Assembly: GCA_002434335.1 (NCBI GenBank)
Contig: DJJW01000063.1
Coordinates: 45,994 to 55,497 of the forward strand
Reading direction: 5' to 3'
DNA from: Lachnoclostridium sp. UBA6558
GTDB taxonomy: Bacteria > Bacillota > Clostridia > Lachnospirales > Lachnospiraceae
DNA: 9,504 nucleotides
Position numbers and translations under genes: made by a program. A model generated the notes under the pieces. The model saw only the letters and a list, made by a program, of their open reading frames with translations. It did no database searches and was not told where the DNA came from. Shown piece by piece: positions 6,837 to 9,504 of the stretch. Within the stretch, counting starts at the first letter, position 1. Every line of letters begins with the position of its first letter.

Positions 6837-7091
6837 ATGTTTCTCTTGTATCAAGACTGAATTACCTGATAAACGCAATGATAGCCCTATAAAGCCCTGT
6901 ATACATATAAATTTTTATTATGATTCATCAGCAAGTAACTGAACAATCATTATAAATCCAACTTATACTACAGTGAGTTTATAGGACTATACAATTTAAA
7001 ACAAAGACTATAAAAATGCCGTAAGGCTAAGCACCAATAACCTAATGCTGCTAATTTAGACAAAAAACATCCACAACCAAATTAACTTTCC

Positions 7092-8306
7092 CTATATCTG
7101 AATATCCCTCTTTTTAAACACCCAAAGAGATGCCCCCAGGAAAAGAATTACCGATAGGATTGACATAATGATAACCGTCTGTCCGGTAAATAAAAAAGAG
7201 GAAGTTCTAAGCACCGCTCGTCCGGTAATAATATCATCTATATTAGAATAGTGCAGAAAAATGAACGGTGATACTTTTCGATAGGTTGCTGATAAGCTGT
7301 AAACAATGTTAGCCCCCAATATGGTACAGATCAGAACTGTCATTGCGATAACACTGGACTTAGATATAGTAGAAATCAAAAGTATAAAGGTTACCATCAC
7401 TATCAGAAACAAAAACTGTAGTAACAATGCTTTAAGCAAATACTGCCATAAAGGTATATAATAACCACTGCCGGTTATCTCTGTTAAATACTTCTGCCCG
7501 TTACTAAAGATATATTCGTACTTTAGACCTACTAAAACCGGCCTGTTAAAACCTCCAAAACCTTTTACCAGACCGACACCTATAAAAAACAGAAACTGCG
7601 TTATCATTATCAGTAAGGCTGAACTGAATACCATGACAAGAAATTTGCTGAGCAGTACTTTTATTCGGGAAACCGGCTGAATAAGCAGAAACTTAAGAGT
7701 GCCAGGATTATATTCGCTTGAGACATTATCACCGTTAAACATAATTAAACCAAAGCCCAAGAAGCTTGCAGCAATCATTGTTATACTAAGTACATAATAA
7801 TTAATCCCGGTATTATAGTTGGAGTCATCCAAAGGAATATTATTGTCAAGATGCATCTGAAGCTTTTCAATTTCCCTGGCCTGATACTTTTTAGAAGCTG
7901 AATCCTCTGTCTCGTTCAGGGTTTTCTTCTGTTCTTCAATCTGCTCCTTAAGATTATCTCGCCAGTCTGCCCCCTCCGCAGCAGTAAGTGAAGCTTTGGC
8001 AGCAGCAATCTGCTCTTTCAGGCTTTCCAGGTAACTGTTGCCTTGTACTTCATAGAGTTGTTTCTCCTCCTCTGATAAGCTCGTATCAGTTTTCAGGCTT
8101 GCAAGATAGCTTTCCTGATTCTTAAGTTCTGCAGTCAGATTCTCAATCTGCGCTTCCGGGCTGCTGTATCGTAAATAATTCTTTTCTGCAGTTTCGTTTA
8201 CTACTACCAAAATGGCACACAATATGATAAACAATCCCCATATAATATAGGTTTTTTTCTTGGTAAACAGCTTGATTACTTCATTAACAAAAAGTCCTCC
8301 AAACAT
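7092..8306 (-). CDS. ABC-2 type transporter permease with extracytoplasmic coiled coil
   Basis: 404 residues. A short basic N-terminus (KLFTKKK) leads into a first membrane segment at about 19-37. Residues about 50-150 are strongly charged, rich in Glu, Lys, Gln and Ala, and look like a coiled coil outside the membrane. Five further hydrophobic segments follow near 168-190, 219-248, 285-312, 317-338 and 372-396. The stretch SSEYNPGTLKFLLIQPVSR (196-214), after segment two, is typical of ABC-2 permeases. The ATG at 8306 overlaps the ATPase stop by one base (TAATG). AAAGGAGGTA in the last ATPase codons gives a near-perfect ribosome binding site nine bases upstream. Together the two proteins form a BcrAB-like transporter, a family often linked to peptide antibiotic resistance or immunity. 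The substrate is unknown, and no two-component system is visible beside it. Confidence 0.92.
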   Translation of the reverse strand: MFGGLFVNEVIKLFTKKKTYIIWGLFIILCAILVVVNETAEKNYLRYSSPEAQIENLTAELKNQESYLASLKTDTSLSEEEKQLYEVQGNSYLESLKEQIAAAKASLTAAEGADWRDNLKEQIEEQKKTLNETEDSASKKYQAREIEKLQMHLDNNIPLDDSNYNTGINYYVLSITMIAASFLGFGLIMFNGDNVSSEYNPGTLKFLLIQPVSRIKVLLSKFLVMVFSSALLIMITQFLFFIGVGLVKGFGGFNRPVLVGLKYEYIFSNGQKYLTEITGSGYYIPLWQYLLKALLLQFLFLIVMVTFILLISTISKSSVIAMTVLICTILGANIVYSLSATYRKVSPFIFLHYSNIDDIITGRAVLRTSSFLFTGQTVIIMSILSVILFLGASLWVFKKRDIQI

Positions 8307-9211
8307 TAACGGATACCTCCTTTAATCAATTCCAGATATCTCTCTTCTAATTCTTTTAAGTGCCTGGAGAAAGTCTGGACATCAATTCCTGCGTGAATGA
8401 TATCTTTTAAGACATCACCGGATTTTCTTCCTTCCAGTTCTATGGTGTATCCATCTTCCACTTCTTTTATATTCTTAATTCCCTTTATAGTAAGAAGTAA
8501 GCTGCGGGTTTCTTCCGTTTTCTCTGCCTCCAGTATATACACATATGTCTGATGTACGGTTGTCATGCTCTCAACGGAAGTTATTACACCGCTCTCAATA
8601 AAAGCAACCGTATCACATAACTGTTGAATTTCCCCCAATATATGTGAGGAAACGAACACCGCCATTCCTTTGTCTCTGGCAAGCCTTTTAAGTATATTAC
8701 GGAGTTCAATAATTCCGTTGGGATCCAGACCATTGGTAGGCTCGTCCAGGATAAGGAGCTTGGGTTCCGATAAAAGAGCTGCTGCCAGTCCAAGGCGCTG
8801 TTTCATTCCCAATGAATATTTCTTCATCTTATCCTTTATACGTTCTGATAATCCTACCAGTTCCACCACTTCTGCTATACGTTCTTTTGAGATTTTTCTG
8901 ATACGTGCTATCTGTGCCAGATTTTCATATCCTGACAGATAACTGTACAGCTCCGGTGATTCCACCACAGCACCTACATATGCCAGGGCTTTTTCTCTTT
9001 CTGCCTTTAAATTATTTCCCATGATAGTGATGCTTCCGGTATCCATAGAAATCAAATCTACCAGCATTTTTATTGTTGTTGTCTTTCCTGAACCATTCGG
9101 GCCTAAAAATCCAAATATTTCACCTTCCTGTACCGAAAATGAAATTCCTTTTATAATAGGTCTTTTACCCAGTCGTTTATATAGATTCTCTACTTTTAAT
9201 ACTGTTTCCAA
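8306..9211 (-). CDS. ABC transporter ATPase of the BcrA/CcmA-like type
   Basis: 301 residues, normal for this family. From the TTG at 9211: Walker A GPNGSGKTT (37-45), Q-loop position occupied by Glu84 (VVESPEL, seen in BcrA-like proteins), signature YSLGMKQRL (132-140, the usual form in ABC-2 drug transporters), Walker B LLILDEP with Asp156 and catalytic Glu157, D-loop NGLD, and His190. About 75 C-terminal residues form the accessory domain common in this group. I chose TTG at 9211 because GGAGG at 9221-9217 sits five bases upstream. The alternative TTG at 9223 overlaps that ribosome binding site, and there is no nearby in-frame ATG. It energises the permease encoded directly downstream. The family is often involved in bacitracin or lantibiotic self-protection, but no biosynthetic gene is present here. 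Confidence 0.93.
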   Translation of the reverse strand: METVLKVENLYKRLGKRPIIKGISFSVQEGEIFGFLGPNGSGKTTTIKMLVDLISMDTGSITIMGNNLKAEREKALAYVGAVVESPELYSYLSGYENLAQIARIRKISKERIAEVVELVGLSERIKDKMKKYSLGMKQRLGLAAALLSEPKLLILDEPTNGLDPNGIIELRNILKRLARDKGMAVFVSSHILGEIQQLCDTVAFIESGVITSVESMTTVHQTYVYILEAEKTEETRSLLLTIKGIKNIKEVEDGYTIELEGRKSGDVLKDIIHAGIDVQTFSRHLKELEERYLELIKGGIR

Positions 9212-9216
9212 ATAAT

Positions 9217-9221
9217 CCTCC
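9217..9221 (-). promoter_or_regulatory. Ribosome binding site deciding a TTG start
   Basis: Minus-strand GGAGG with five bases to the TTG at 9211. It argues against the longer reading from TTG at 9223, which would use bases of this same site as its first codons. Confidence 0.65.
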
Positions 9222-9268
9222 AATCTAAAATCAGTTTATGATACAACCTGATTAATCACTGAACACCT

Positions 9269-9290
9269 GACAATATATATAATACTTGTC
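9269..9290. promoter_or_regulatory. Interrupted inverted repeat GACAA-N12-TTGTC
   Basis: Five-base perfect arms separated by twelve AT-rich bases, lying just downstream of the predicted transcription start of the BcrAB-like operon. Its position would suit a repressor site, but the arms are short. Confidence 0.3.
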
Positions 9291-9308
9291 CTTATATGTT
9301 CCCTCTTA

Positions 9309-9337
9309 ATTCTATCCATTATATGGAATTTATTCAA
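9309..9337 (-). promoter_or_regulatory. Candidate sigma-A promoter of the BcrAB-like operon
   Basis: Minus-strand TTGAAT (9337-9332), a 17-bp spacer, then TAGAAT (9314-9309). The -10 matches five of six consensus bases and the -35 four of six. Transcription would start near 9302, giving a leader of about 90 nt to the TTG at 9211. Confidence 0.5.
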
Positions 9338-9348
9338 TTTATTTTATC

Positions 9349-9364
9349 TTACACTTTCCTTACA
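9349..9364. promoter_or_regulatory. TTACA direct repeat 11 bp apart, possible response-regulator site
   Basis: TTACA at 9349-9353 and again at 9360-9364, one helical turn apart, about 12 bp upstream of the candidate -35 at 9337-9332. OmpR/PhoP-type activators bind direct repeats with this period. With only five bases per repeat in AT-rich DNA, this is suggestive only. Confidence 0.3.
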
Positions 9365-9458
9365 TTTAAATAAACAGGTTTTAAGAATTCTCAATATGCC
9401 AATAATTTCAGGAACAATTCAAAGAAGTATATCAATATCTAATACCAGCTTAAATACA

Positions 9459-9503
9459 CAAATGAAAATGTCTGCTTGTAGCAAATGAAAATGCTTTCTT
9501 GTA
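9459..9503. repeat. 23-bp tandem repeat, truncated by the window edge
   Basis: CAAATGAAAATG-N4-CTTGTA occurs at 9459-9480 and 9482-9503, a period of 23 bases, with 19 of 22 positions identical. The repeat reaches the end of the window, so the copy number is unknown. No ORF longer than a few codons runs through it. Confidence 0.55.
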
Positions 9504-9504
9504 A

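Larger units (their letters stand above)
6512..7091. other. AT-rich gene-free region between the two transporter operons
   Basis: I find no ORF with a ribosome binding site on either strand; the longest ATG readings I checked are about 10-20 codons and lack one. The region holds a degenerate operator-like site near 6516-6535, a second perfect operator-like palindrome at 6700-6719, the 28-bp tandem repeat at 6781-6836, and AGCCCT repeated ten bases apart at 6883 and 6893. No convincing terminator follows the permease stop at 7092. It may carry long untranslated RNA or the remnants of a lost gene. Confidence 0.6.

Noticed and set aside
6920..6950. Hairpin ATGATT/AATCAT with a 19-base loop
   Set aside because: Six AT-rich base pairs with a long loop are expected by chance in such DNA.
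7018..7027. Hairpin GCC-TTAC-GGC followed by a T-run on the minus strand, as terminator for the ABC-2 operon
   Set aside because: The stem is only three base pairs, too weak to call a terminator.

Overview
The window looks like chromosomal DNA from a low-GC, anaerobic Firmicute, most likely Lachnospiraceae or a related Clostridium-like genus. This rests on AT-rich intergenic DNA, GGAGG-type ribosome binding sites, GTG and TTG starts, and the protein families present (an isoamylase/GlgX-type GH13 protein, a heterodimeric ABC exporter pair of the SGG(Q/E)SQK type, and a BcrAB-like ABC-2 transporter). The assignment is an inference from protein style, not from a database match. Every recognised gene is on the minus strand.

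From the right edge to the left, in the direction of transcription: (1) 9224-9504 is an upstream region with a candidate promoter, some possible operator motifs and a 23-bp tandem repeat cut by the window edge. (2) 9211-7092 is a two-gene operon for a BcrA-type ATPase and an ABC-2 permease, joined by a 1-base TAATG overlap. (3) 7091-6432 is about 660 bp with no convincing gene. It holds a 28-bp tandem repeat and two copies of the inverted repeat TATTAGAT-N4-ATCTAATA. (4) 6431-1716 is a three-gene operon: an ArsR-type regulator with a large N-terminal domain, then two half-transporters forming a probable heterodimeric exporter. The genes overlap by 1 and 8 bases, and a long hairpin terminator ends the operon. 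(5) From 1560 leftward there is a strong predicted promoter, a leader of about 180 nt, and a GH13 glycogen-debranching-like gene that runs off the left edge.

The most notable points are two. The GH13-like protein is intact in frame but lacks the catalytic nucleophile (Ser287 where Asp is expected). It also lacks the region I Asn-His and about 45-50 residues between regions I and II, so it is probably a non-hydrolytic paralogue. The regulator-exporter operon has a clear candidate operator, repeated about 208 bp upstream, which suggests a self-contained, autoregulated efflux unit with an unknown ligand. I saw no RNA gene, CRISPR array, insertion sequence or phage gene.
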